Shown here piece after piece: positions 32,678-40,978 of a DNA stretch of 64,000 nt. The notes beneath the pieces were generated by a model, which saw only the letters and a list, made by a program, of their open reading frames with translations, was not told the DNA's origin and searched no databases. The stretch's first letter is position 1. Each line of letters starts with the position of its first letter. The position numbers and the translations under genes were made by a program. The stretch covers positions 1 to 64,000 of the forward strand of contig NZ_FNCP01000014.1 in the NCBI RefSeq assembly GCF_900100785.1, read 5' to 3'. This DNA is from Desulfosporosinus hippei DSM 8344. GTDB taxonomy: Bacteria > Bacillota > Desulfitobacteriia > Desulfitobacteriales > Desulfitobacteriaceae.

Positions 32678-34374
32678 AGAAGCCGACGACAGGCTCCGTG
32701 CGGAAGGCTCAGCAGAATCCGACTACTCCTTCCGAGCAAGCAAAACCCCAAAAGTGGCGGCCTGTATTCGGCGAAAAATTGCCGCCCGGTTTTAAACCAC
32801 CTGCCTACGCAGAGGAGACTAAGGAAAACCAAGCCACGTCCAAAGGGAGTTCTCCTCAGCCAAGTCAAAGATCCGAATCGAAACCCAAGAATACTGCGGT
32901 AAAGAGGCTTAAACCGAAAGCTTGGCCGGATTATTTTGCCCAGATGGATTCTGTGGAGCGAATTCTTTTTGCTTACATGGCTTATACCCGACCAGAGGAT
33001 AAAACCATCGATTATTTTTGTAGTTATGATCAAAACTATAATGCCAGTTTTTGTTATTTGGATTGGAATGTAAGCGGACTAGACTATCAGGGGGTGGTAA
33101 GGCTACTTACCAAATGGTTTAAAATTGGCTTTTTGGCGCAAGGACGTCATCCTAATACCTTTAGTTTTAAAGAAGAGGCTGCCCGCTCCTTTTGGCGCTT
33201 TCTCTGTGCTCAAATCCAATTCGAAAATCTCATTGAACCGCAAAACTCATATCGGGCAGGTTTACCCAGCACTTTAGATAACCTTTTTAAGTTTCTTCTC
33301 CTAGTGGAGCAGGGAGAGGTGCTTGTCACCCAGAGTCACGAGATCAACAAACACTCCTTAAAACGTATTTTAGCCGCTTTGACTGTGCCGGCAGGATCTG
33401 CCCAGGAATTCGACCCGGAGAGCTATTTCTTTTGGCTCTTTGCCATTGCCCGACGTTTCCGTCTCTTCGGACGTAGGGGGGATCGTTTGGTGTTGACGAC
33501 AAGGGGAGAAGAATTGCCCGAGAGTATTAAAGTGGCAGACTTGCTTTGGGAGATTTATCCGGAATACTTCCAAACAATCCAGAATAAAAGCTTTTTCCTG
33601 ATCCTGCCCCTCTTAAGCCGCTGTACCGACTGGACAAGCTGGGGTTATATGGTCGGTAGGCTCCTTGCAGAGGACAATGTGAGTAATCTTTTAGACTATG
33701 AAACCGTCATCAGCCTGCTCGACCCCCTGCGTTTTCTGGGCTTATTGGAGTGGGGTAAGTATGAAAAGGATATTTTAGTGCGAGTCACTCCCCTGGGCCG
33801 GTTGGTACTGGAGAAATTACTTCAAGGGCAGGAACTTGAAGAGGATATGGAGTTTAAGAGCCTGGCAGACCAGATCTATCCCCTGAGTGGTCCCGATACG
33901 GCCTATGTCCAACCAAATTTCGAAATCCTGCTGCCTCATTCTGCATCCTGGGCTGCTCGCTGGAAACTATGCCAAATTGCTGTGCTTGAGCAGGAGGATC
34001 AGATGCTTAAATATCGCCTGGATAAAATCTATCTCCTGAACGCGCTGAAACGAGGGATGCCGGCAGAAGAAGTTCTGCCAACCCTAAAAACTCTAAGTAC
34101 CTATCCTTTGCCCGATAATCTGGTACTGACGGTTCAGCAGTGGGTTGACTCCTTTGGCCAGGTTACTTTCCGGCGGCTCAGCCTCTTGGAATGCTCCTCT
34201 CCGGAACAAGCGGCATCCATCGCCTCGGCGCGTAAATACCGACAGTATGTGCTTGGTTTATATAGCCCGACGGCTGTCATTGTTCGGGAGATAGAAAAAC
34301 TGCGTAAACTTCTGGAAAAGCAGGGCATCTACCCTACCCCAGGGGTTTTAGATGGCGAGAGTGTCGGTAAATAG
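32674..34374 (+). CDS. XPB-helicase partner protein with XPB/Ssl2 N-terminal-like domain
   Basis: A 566-residue protein, translationally coupled to the XPB gene by a 4-base overlap. The first ~75 residues are basic and proline-rich with low complexity. The middle is probably helical or winged-helix. The C-terminal ~110 residues (KIYLLNALKRGMPAEEVLPTLKTLSTYPLPDNLVLTVQQWVDSFGQVTF) match the N-terminal domain of the adjacent helicase (SLWNAASSGVSVGEVLKALDQYSKFPLPDSVCTEIQQLMGRYGLVKL). It is therefore a helicase-associated protein carrying the same domain without a motor. It probably loads or regulates the helicase; no catalytic motif is seen. Confidence 0.72.
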   Translation: MKKPTTGSVRKAQQNPTTPSEQAKPQKWRPVFGEKLPPGFKPPAYAEETKENQATSKGSSPQPSQRSESKPKNTAVKRLKPKAWPDYFAQMDSVERILFAYMAYTRPEDKTIDYFCSYDQNYNASFCYLDWNVSGLDYQGVVRLLTKWFKIGFLAQGRHPNTFSFKEEAARSFWRFLCAQIQFENLIEPQNSYRAGLPSTLDNLFKFLLLVEQGEVLVTQSHEINKHSLKRILAALTVPAGSAQEFDPESYFFWLFAIARRFRLFGRRGDRLVLTTRGEELPESIKVADLLWEIYPEYFQTIQNKSFFLILPLLSRCTDWTSWGYMVGRLLAEDNVSNLLDYETVISLLDPLRFLGLLEWGKYEKDILVRVTPLGRLVLEKLLQGQELEEDMEFKSLADQIYPLSGPDTAYVQPNFEILLPHSASWAARWKLCQIAVLEQEDQMLKYRLDKIYLLNALKRGMPAEEVLPTLKTLSTYPLPDNLVLTVQQWVDSFGQVTFRRLSLLECSSPEQAASIASARKYRQYVLGLYSPTAVIVREIEKLRKLLEKQGIYPTPGVLDGESVGK

Positions 34375-34397
34375 GACGAGCGGGGACGAACGTGTAG

Positions 34398-34461
34398 CGT
34401 GTAGCGGGGACGGTCCTTTTAACACAAGAAATTGTGTTAAAAGGACCGTCCCCGCTACACG
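34398..34461. repeat. Long palindromic repeat, right copy
   Basis: Arms of 30 bases, identical in sequence to the left copy at 30769-30834, with the loop GAAA, the reverse complement of TTTC. A partial CGGGGACGAACGTGTAGCG duplication precedes it (34381-34399). With the left copy it brackets the XPB two-gene unit. Confidence 0.85.
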
Positions 34462-34467
34462 TTTCCC

Positions 34468-34518
34468 TTGAATAATTAGTACAAATGTACTAAACTGGAA
34501 TTAGTACATTTGTACTAA
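34468..34518 (+). promoter_or_regulatory. Promoter and two TetR operators of the MATE/tetR operon
   Basis: TTGAAT (34468-34473), 17 bases and TAAACT (34491-34496) form a promoter. TTAGTACAAATGTACTAA (34476-34493) fills its spacer and TTAGTACATTTGTACTAA (34501-34518) lies over the start site. Both are perfect 8+2+8 palindromes whose starts are 25 bases apart. The TetR protein encoded second in the operon is the likely ligand. Confidence 0.75.
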
Positions 34519-34556
34519 TTATCTGTAGTGGTTAAATTTTGAGAGGGGGAATTCCT

Positions 34557-35930
34557 GTGGATAATCCATTAGGTACAGTGCCGGTCAGGAGACTGATTAT
34601 ACAATTTTCAATTCCCGCTATTGCTAACACTTTGGTTAACGCTGTCTATAACATAACGGATCAGATTTTCATTGGTCATACGGTTGGAATGCTTGGTAAC
34701 GCTGCAACAAATATTGCGTTTCCGATTACCACACTCCTGTCGGCCTGCGCCCTCATGATAGGTATGGGTAGTTCAACCAATTTCGGTTTAAGTTTGGGTG
34801 CCAAGAAGAAGGATGATGCTCTGAGATATGTTGGAAACGGAATTAGCCTGATGATAATTCTCGGCCTAATCTTTGCCGCTCTTGCGCTTATATTTCTGAA
34901 GCCCTTATTGATTCTTTTTGGGGCGACGGAGCAGATTCTGCCATTAGCATCGACTTATCTTGGCATTACCGCCTTTGGTATGCCGTTTCTCCTGTTTGCA
35001 ACGGCATTCTCATCCATAATTCGTGCAGACGGCAGCCCAACTTTCGCAATGATAACGCTATCTGCCGGGGCGATTCTAAATATTCCTTTAAACGCACTTT
35101 TTATGCTAGTATTGGGTTGGGGAATCGCAGGTTCGGCCCTGGCCACAGTAATAGCTCAGATAGTTTCCTTCATATTAACCATTGTCTATTTACGGAAATT
35201 CAAGGCCGGCAGGCCGACAAAGGATGATCTGGTGCCAAGGCTGCCTTATATTAAAGGTATTGTAACACTAGGGGCAGCTGGCTTTTTGAATCATTTTATT
35301 ATGATGCTGGTCCAGATAACAATGAATAACACCTTAGCTCACTATGGCGCATTGTCCCAATATGGCAGCGAGCTGCCTCTGGCTGTAGTTGGGGTTATCT
35401 CAAAGGTGAATTTTATAGTACTTGCCTTTGTTATCGGGATTGCTCAAGGAGCTCAGCCGATTATCAGTTTTAATTATGGAGCAAAGAATTACGCCCGGGT
35501 CAGGGAAGCCTATCTAAAAGCTGCTATGGGAATAGTGGGTGCTTCCGTACTCTTCTTTCTTTGCTTTCAGCTGTTTCCCAGACAGATCGTTGGCATATTT
35601 GGAAACGGGAGTGAGACTTACCTCATCTTTGCCACCCAATATATGCGCATTTTTATGGTGATGATGTTTATTAGCGGAATTCAGCCCTTAACATCGAACT
35701 TTTTTGTGGCAACAGGCAAGGCGAAACAGGGGATATTTTTGGCACTCACCCGCCAAGGATTGTTTTTACTGCCACTTCTGCTCATTCTGCCCCTCTTGTT
35801 TGGTATTGAAGGAGTAATTTTCGCTGGGCCTATCGCTGATTCCTTAGCGGTCATCGTCTCAATCTTGTTTATGACTCGGGAAATGAAAGCAATGAAGCGC
35901 TTGAACGCTAAGAACCCAATGGAAGTTTAA
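34557..35930 (+). CDS. MATE family multidrug/cation efflux transporter
   Basis: A 457-residue MATE transporter with about 12 membrane segments in two homologous halves. PVRRLIIQFSIPAIANTLVNAVYNITDQIFIGHTVG at the N-terminus and RADGSPTFAMITLSAGAILNIPLNALFM are characteristic, as is the second-half IIGIAQGAQPIISFNYGAKN. It exports drugs or cationic compounds using Na+ or H+. GTG at 34557 is preceded by GAGAGGGGGA. It is followed 32 bases later by a tetR gene that probably represses the operon. Confidence 0.9.
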   Translation: MDNPLGTVPVRRLIIQFSIPAIANTLVNAVYNITDQIFIGHTVGMLGNAATNIAFPITTLLSACALMIGMGSSTNFGLSLGAKKKDDALRYVGNGISLMIILGLIFAALALIFLKPLLILFGATEQILPLASTYLGITAFGMPFLLFATAFSSIIRADGSPTFAMITLSAGAILNIPLNALFMLVLGWGIAGSALATVIAQIVSFILTIVYLRKFKAGRPTKDDLVPRLPYIKGIVTLGAAGFLNHFIMMLVQITMNNTLAHYGALSQYGSELPLAVVGVISKVNFIVLAFVIGIAQGAQPIISFNYGAKNYARVREAYLKAAMGIVGASVLFFLCFQLFPRQIVGIFGNGSETYLIFATQYMRIFMVMMFISGIQPLTSNFFVATGKAKQGIFLALTRQGLFLLPLLLILPLLFGIEGVIFAGPIADSLAVIVSILFMTREMKAMKRLNAKNPMEV

Positions 35931-35962
35931 GCCTAAGCTTACATTAAGAAAGGAATATAATC

Positions 35963-36577
35963 GTGGACACGAAACGAGAAATTCTAAGCATGGCCCGGAG
36001 ATTGTTTACTGAACACGGCTACAACGGCGTCAGCATGCGGGATATAGCCGGAGAACTAAATATCAGTGTTGGAAACCTGACCTATCATTTTAAGAAAAAA
36101 GAAGAGCTTATTGAAGCCATTGTCCAGGACATGCAAAAAAGTTATCAGCCAAGAACTGCTCCGCAGACACTTTATGAGTTAGACAATCTGATCTCTCACA
36201 TCCAGGAGCTCCAGGAATTGTACGCATTTTACTTCAGCCATCGCACCCAACTGGCTGAAATCAGTGATAAAATCAAAAAAATACAACTAAGAATGCTCAA
36301 GGAAAATGATATTCTTTGGAAAAACACCTTTGACAATCTTAGATTAGCCGGGCTTATTAACAATGAAGAATATCCTCATCAGCATGAACATTTAATGAAA
36401 GCTGTACAAATGGTCACGATATACTGGTCAGAGCATAGTAAGCTTGAAACAGGGTCTGGTGATGGCACAGTTGAACTTAAGCAATGCGTGTGGGCAATCA
36501 TTATCCCTATTCTTTCTCCTGATAGCCGCTTATCCTTCAACAATTTCTCGGATCTCCAATTCCAGGCTCAGCGGTAA
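35963..36577 (+). CDS. TetR family regulator of the MATE operon
   Basis: A 204-residue TetR protein: KREILSMARRLFTEHGYNGVSMRDIAGELNISVGNLTYHFKKKEELIEAIV (residues 4-54) is the DNA-binding domain. The rest is the ligand domain. It lies downstream of the MATE gene in the same transcript, and two identical palindromes cover the operon promoter, so drug-relieved autorepression is likely. GTG start with AAAGGA upstream. Confidence 0.88.
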   Translation: MDTKREILSMARRLFTEHGYNGVSMRDIAGELNISVGNLTYHFKKKEELIEAIVQDMQKSYQPRTAPQTLYELDNLISHIQELQELYAFYFSHRTQLAEISDKIKKIQLRMLKENDILWKNTFDNLRLAGLINNEEYPHQHEHLMKAVQMVTIYWSEHSKLETGSGDGTVELKQCVWAIIIPILSPDSRLSFNNFSDLQFQAQR

Positions 36578-36689
36578 GACCATGTCGACTACTATTGGGC
36601 AGACTGGGGATGCTACATGCTTGTCAAAATCGACACTGGTGTCGAATTTGACCTTACTCATAGAAGAAAAATGAACAGTAGGGTAAGGT

Positions 36690-36715
36690 AAAACCCCGGA
36701 TTAATCCGGGGTTTT
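36690..36715 (+). terminator. Terminator of the MATE/tetR operon
   Basis: AAAACCCCGGAT and ATCCGGGGTTTT pair perfectly around a 2-base centre. A weaker hairpin (about 36623-36652) precedes it. Confidence 0.7.
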
Positions 36716-36833
36716 AGAGGAATGTTTTGCTAATTAGATGGTTTCTTGTAATATGGATTATCAAAATAAGTGTTGCAAACTGAGCAGTAGATCTTCTCTT
36801 CATAAGGTTGATCACTTGCACTAAATAAAATGC

Positions 36834-36883
36834 TTGAAATACCTTGATTATCTATGTATATTATACCTAGATAGTCAAGGTAT
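36834..36883 (+). promoter_or_regulatory. Promoter and long dyad upstream of padR
   Basis: TTGAAA (36834-36839), 17 bases and TATATT (36857-36862) form a promoter. ATACCTTGATTATCTA (36839-36854) and TAGATAGTCAAGGTAT (36868-36883) form a 16-base inverted repeat with one mismatch, surrounding the -10. It is the probable binding site of the PadR protein encoded 22 bases downstream. Confidence 0.65.
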
Positions 36884-36904
36884 TGATGTTAAGGAGGGGT
36901 TAAT

Positions 36905-37249
36905 GTGAAAATTGATAAAGGTCTGCTCGGAGGAAGCACGCTTTTGTTATTATTGTCGTTACTGGCAGAAAGTGATAGGTATGGGTATGAGATAATCAAA
37001 GAACTTGAACACCGCTCTGACAGTACCTTTCAATTTAAGGAAGGGACACTTTACCCGGTTTTACATAAACTTGAAAATAACGGCTATGTCAGATCATATA
37101 TGGCCAAAGGGGACGCAGGCAAAGAGCGCAAATATTATCAAATTACAAATCAAGGAAAAAAGCAGCTTGTTGAGGAAAAGAAACAATGGCAAATCTATTC
37201 GATGGCGGTCAATAAGGTAATAGGCGGTGACGCCCATGCTTTCGCCTAA
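36905..37249 (+). CDS. PadR family transcriptional regulator
   Basis: A 114-residue PadR-type winged-helix protein: LLGGSTLLLLLSLLAESDRYGYEIIKELEHRSDSTFQFKEGTLYPVLHKLENNGYV (residues 7-63) is the canonical PadR sequence. GTG start after AAGGAGGGG. It is the first gene of an operon with two membrane proteins; PadR genes commonly precede HAAS-domain membrane proteins in this way. Confidence 0.9.
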   Translation: MKIDKGLLGGSTLLLLLSLLAESDRYGYEIIKELEHRSDSTFQFKEGTLYPVLHKLENNGYVRSYMAKGDAGKERKYYQITNQGKKQLVEEKKQWQIYSMAVNKVIGGDAHAFA

Positions 37250-37943
37250 GGGGGATAAGTATATTGAGAATATCTTATCCTATGTTAAATTTTCCTTTGA
37301 TAGATATGCTATAAAAACCGAACTGGAAAGCCACCTCTTAGACAAAATAGAGGATTACACTAAAGCAGGTCAGGGAGAAGACGCTGAACAGTTAGCTATC
37401 ACCGATATGGGAGATGCTGAGGAAATCGGGCTTGAACTTAACAAGCAGCACCATCCCCTCGTTGGTTGGCTTTGGATGATCACGCGATTAGCGGTAGTAC
37501 TATTGGTCATAGTCGATCTTTTCTTTGTGGGATTGCCGATCGGCATGTCCTTATTTGATAATAATCCCCTCAAGGATATTGCTAAAGCTAATATTGTGTA
37601 TAACATCGCGGTGAATAAAACGGTTCAATTGGATGATAGAGTTATCAACTTTCGAAATGTTGTATACGAACGAAATGGGAACCTGAATATTATTTATGAT
37701 TATTATGAGGCCCGGTTCTGGGGGGCTCGGTGGAGTCTGGGAAGTATCGGGATCATTTCCGACAACTTAGGCAACAAGTATTTTGCAGGATCGGGCGGAG
37801 GCGGCGGAGGAATAAGACCAATTTGTCGAAGAACGGTTGAGAATTTTTCCAATGAAGCAGACACTGTAATTATAGATTATGACCAATACAATCGAAAATA
37901 CCGAGTCGAAATCCCGTTAAAGGGAGGGGCAAAGAATGAGTAG
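37236..37943 (+). CDS. HAAS-type (permease-prefix-like) membrane protein
   Basis: A 235-residue protein overlapping the padR gene by 14 bases. Residues 1-70 (YIENILSYVKFSFDRYAIKTELESHLLDKIEDYTKAG...AITDMGDAEEIGLELNKQHHP) resemble the HAAS/permease-prefix domain found next to PadR genes. One or two membrane segments (WLWMITRLAVVLLVIVDLFFVGLPIGM) follow. The C-terminal ~140 residues, with a glycine-rich SGGGGGGI stretch, are probably outside the cell. It may sense the envelope and signal to PadR. ATG at 37236 is chosen; GTG at 37227 is possible. Confidence 0.7.
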   Translation: MLSPKGDKYIENILSYVKFSFDRYAIKTELESHLLDKIEDYTKAGQGEDAEQLAITDMGDAEEIGLELNKQHHPLVGWLWMITRLAVVLLVIVDLFFVGLPIGMSLFDNNPLKDIAKANIVYNIAVNKTVQLDDRVINFRNVVYERNGNLNIIYDYYEARFWGARWSLGSIGIISDNLGNKYFAGSGGGGGGIRPICRRTVENFSNEADTVIIDYDQYNRKYRVEIPLKGGAKNE

Positions 37944-38466
37944 ATCCCAAAAAATTGTTAGAAACCTGGTGATTTTTTTAGGATTATGTTTGCTATTTAT
38001 AACACAAACAGCGCTTTATTTGACTCCTTTGTCAGCTCACGAGCATTCTGAACGAAGTTTGCTTTATGGACCATCAGAGGTTGTTCATGTTGAAGATTTT
38101 GACGAAGGGAAATACATTCTTGCCAAATATGATAGATGGTATTCTTGCAATAGTGTAGAAAGAACCCTCGGTTTATTTTGGAGATCTGGTGGCGGTTCGA
38201 TTGGCACAGAAAACGATAAGACTAAAGCTGTTGCTTTTTCCTGGTCGGCGTCATATGAACATTGCGTTGCTTACGGTATTATTAATGATGATCGAGTTAA
38301 AAGGATAGAACTTACGCTAAGCAATGGTCAGGTTCTGACCCAAACAAAGTTTTACGACAGGATGTTTTTAATTCTTTGGACTGATAAGAATAATAACAAC
38401 TATTTCGAAAAGCTTATAGGGTATGATGCTTCAGATAAAGTAATCTTTGAATCAGAGTTACCCTGA
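37936..38466 (+). CDS. Membrane-anchored protein of unknown function
   Basis: A 176-residue protein overlapping the previous gene by eight bases. A single hydrophobic segment (LVIFLGLCLLFITQTALYL, residues ~12-30) acts as signal anchor; the rest appears extracytoplasmic. I do not recognise the domain. Two cysteines (CNSVE and HCVAY) could form a disulfide. Its position in the PadR operon suggests a joint role with the HAAS-type protein. Confidence 0.65.
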   Translation: MSRSQKIVRNLVIFLGLCLLFITQTALYLTPLSAHEHSERSLLYGPSEVVHVEDFDEGKYILAKYDRWYSCNSVERTLGLFWRSGGGSIGTENDKTKAVAFSWSASYEHCVAYGIINDDRVKRIELTLSNGQVLTQTKFYDRMFLILWTDKNNNNYFEKLIGYDASDKVIFESELP

Positions 38467-38557
38467 CGATGTTATCAAAACAACATTTGAAATTTAGGTG
38501 AAATGCCAAACGTTGAGATTATAAGTAATTAAATGACACAAAAAGGAGACTATTAAG

Positions 38558-39040
38558 ATGATTTTCAGACAGGCGCTGCCCCAAGAGATAAATCATATCT
38601 TCAATGAAGGTTTCAAAGAGTGGAGCAAAAACAGGACGTTTGAACAATATTGCAGCGATAATGCCAAGGAAGATGTGTATGGCACAAGATATGTCCTAGA
38701 CGTCGATAACGAAATTGTCAGCTCACTGATACTATTAAAACTTAAGGATATTGCTGGAAGAAAAGCATTTGGAATTGGATCTGTGTTAACACCAAAAATT
38801 CACGCCGGCAATGGTTATGCTACCCAATTGTTAAAAAGCTGCATACAAAAAGAAAAAGAAGACTGCTTCTTTTTCTTATTCTCAGATATAAATCCGGAAT
38901 TCTATATAAAATTTAATTTCAAGATATTGCCATTAAAATTTCAAAGATATGAAAAAAGCGTTTGTATGGTATATTGCAACGATGTCAACTGGAATGAACT
39001 TTTAAATTGTTCAGTTGATTCTATTCCGAACTATTTTTGA
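38558..39040 (+). CDS. GNAT-fold acetyltransferase
   Basis: A 160-residue protein with GNAT features: IGSVLTPKIHAGNGYATQLLKSCIQKEK near residues 73-100 is the acetyl-CoA motif (AGNGYA in place of R/Q-x-x-G-x-G/A), and FLFSDINPEFYIKFNFKI is the end of the fold. GGAGA precedes the ATG. Substrate unknown. Confidence 0.72.
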   Translation: MIFRQALPQEINHIFNEGFKEWSKNRTFEQYCSDNAKEDVYGTRYVLDVDNEIVSSLILLKLKDIAGRKAFGIGSVLTPKIHAGNGYATQLLKSCIQKEKEDCFFFLFSDINPEFYIKFNFKILPLKFQRYEKSVCMVYCNDVNWNELLNCSVDSIPNYF

Positions 39041-39063
39041 ACATGTTCGGCTGTTGCTAGTTG

Positions 39064-39162
39064 AATATCAGTTTGCTTCCAATCCTGGGAATAGTGCTTG
39101 CTGTTACTCTGCCGGATATTAGAGCACGGGAATCCTCTTCGGAGCCCAATTCCGCTTTATAG
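39064..39162 (+). pseudogene. 3' fragment of an Fsr-like MFS gene
   Basis: Thirty-two codons and a stop encode ISLLPILGIVLAVTLPDIRA followed by a short tail ending EPNSAL. This nearly matches the C-terminus of the intact exporter ending at 24644 (IISLLPILGIILAVTLPDIR... EPNSAA). DNA identity is only about 80%, so it is the remnant of a diverged paralogue rather than a recent copy. No upstream part remains. Confidence 0.75.
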
Positions 39163-39261
39163 AAGATGTGTCTGTAAGGGTATCTAAAGATGAATATTGC
39201 TCTTATGTTTCTTTTCTTTTATAATAGGCTGTTCTAACAAATTCATTTATTGGAGAAAACA

Positions 39262-40848
39262 ATGATCAAAATTACTGACATAATAGTAGCGCTTACCTAT
39301 AATTTAAAAATGCTGAAGGACATTGTGGCCAAAAGGCTACATATAGAGGATAGTCGAATAGAGCACCTCAGTATTCTAAAGCGCACGGTAAATGCAGGTA
39401 ACAAACAGGATATCCATTTTAATATGACGGTGGTTGTACGTGTTTCTGGAGACGAAAATGAAGTCATTTCAAGAAACAAGCACAAAGATATCTCTAAAGA
39501 AATAGAGCAGATTTATACATTACCCAAGAACAAAAAACTGAAAGAGCGGCCTGTGGTTATCGGCTGTGGCCCTGCAGGGATGTTTGCAGCCTTGATTCTC
39601 GCCCAAGCAGGGGCTCGACCGATTCTACTGGAGCGGGGACTCGATGTCGATAGCCGCAAGAGAAAAGTGTCAAACTTTTGGCGGACAGGAATTCTTGATA
39701 CTCAAACAAATGTACAGTTTGGTGAGGGAGGCGCAGGTGCCTTTTCAGACGGCAAGCTGAAAATCGGGCAGAAGAATTCTCGTAAGATGAAAGTGCTCAA
39801 TGAGTTTGTGCAGGCCGGTGCCCCCCGGGAAATTGTGTATTTAAGTAAGCCGCATATCGGCACCGACCGATTGAATGAAACAGTTAAGCGCCTTAGAGAG
39901 CAAGTGATAAGTCTCGGGGGCGAGGTTCGCTTTAATGCAACCGTAACAAAAGTATTGATTCAAGACGGACAGGTGACGGGGGTACGCTTTGACGAAAAGG
40001 GCCAGAAATCCGAAGTTTCTACAGATATTGTTGTGCTGGCTATTGGACATAGCGCCCGGGATACATTTAAGAGTTTGCTGGATAGCGGCGTCTATATGGA
40101 ACAAAAGCCTTTTGCGCTGGGAGTGCGTATTGAGCACCCCCAAGCGATGATCGACAAGATTCAGTACGGCGACTTCGCCGGGCACCCTCAGCTGGGCGCA
40201 GCTGATTACAAAATGGTCGTGCATCTGCCAAACGGAAGAGGGGTTTATACTTTCTGCATGTGCCCGGGAGGGACAGTTGTTGCGGCGACGTCAGAGGAAA
40301 ACAGACTGACAACGAATGGAATGAGCGAATTCGCGCGAGACGGTAGAAATGCCAATACTGCGCTCTTGGTGACCATCGGGAAGAATGACTTAGACAACGA
40401 TGATCCGCTTGCCGGTTGCGCTTTTCAGCGCAGAATAGAGACAGCGGCCTTTGCAGCGGGCGGCGGAGGATATAAAGCACCAGTCCAAAGGTTGGAAGAT
40501 TTTCTCCAAAAGCGTAAAACAACAGCTTTTGGAGATGTCCTGCCTACCTATCTGCCCGGAACTGAGTTTGCGGAGCTGGATTCCTTTTTGCCGGACTTTA
40601 TCACTGATTCGCTGCGGCAAGCGATCTTAGAGATGGATCTTTGGATGCCCGGCTTTGCCTATCCGGATGCACTGCTGACGGGAGCCGAGACCCGCAGTTC
40701 TTCCCCGGTGCGTATTACCAGAGGGGACAGCCTAGAGGCGATTGGTATCAAAGGCCTCTATCCCTGTGGGGAGGGAGCAGGATACGCGGGAGGGATCATA
40801 TCAGCTGCAGTGGACGGAGTGCTTTGTGCAGAACAGATTCTGAGATGA
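39262..40848 (+). CDS. FAD-dependent dehydrogenase of the COG2509 type
   Basis: A 528-residue flavoprotein. An N-terminal ~85-residue domain precedes the FAD-binding Rossmann motif RPVVIGCGPAGMFAALILAQAGARPILLERG (from about residue 92). VQFGEGGAGAFSDGKLKIG follows. The C-terminus has GLYPCGEGAGYAGGIISAAVDG, the second FAD contact. The family is widespread and its substrate undefined. ATG at 39262 has GGAG six bases upstream; an in-frame TTG at 39250 is less likely. Confidence 0.85.
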   Translation: MIKITDIIVALTYNLKMLKDIVAKRLHIEDSRIEHLSILKRTVNAGNKQDIHFNMTVVVRVSGDENEVISRNKHKDISKEIEQIYTLPKNKKLKERPVVIGCGPAGMFAALILAQAGARPILLERGLDVDSRKRKVSNFWRTGILDTQTNVQFGEGGAGAFSDGKLKIGQKNSRKMKVLNEFVQAGAPREIVYLSKPHIGTDRLNETVKRLREQVISLGGEVRFNATVTKVLIQDGQVTGVRFDEKGQKSEVSTDIVVLAIGHSARDTFKSLLDSGVYMEQKPFALGVRIEHPQAMIDKIQYGDFAGHPQLGAADYKMVVHLPNGRGVYTFCMCPGGTVVAATSEENRLTTNGMSEFARDGRNANTALLVTIGKNDLDNDDPLAGCAFQRRIETAAFAAGGGGYKAPVQRLEDFLQKRKTTAFGDVLPTYLPGTEFAELDSFLPDFITDSLRQAILEMDLWMPGFAYPDALLTGAETRSSSPVRITRGDSLEAIGIKGLYPCGEGAGYAGGIISAAVDGVLCAEQILR

Positions 40849-40864
40849 TTGAGTTGATAAGCGC

Positions 40865-40908
40865 AACAGGCTGCAATCAGATTTATAGGCTGATTGCAGC
40901 CTGTTTTT
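40865..40908 (+). terminator. Rho-independent terminator
   Basis: AACAGGCTGCAATCAG pairs with CTGATTGCAGCCTGTT over 16 bases, followed by TTTTTT. It ends the FAD dehydrogenase gene. Confidence 0.85.
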
Positions 40909-40978
40909 TTATTTCCAAATAGGGAGCTTAGTAGCAATACTCATGATAGCGTTTGTCCTCTTTCCCATATAGTTTAGG

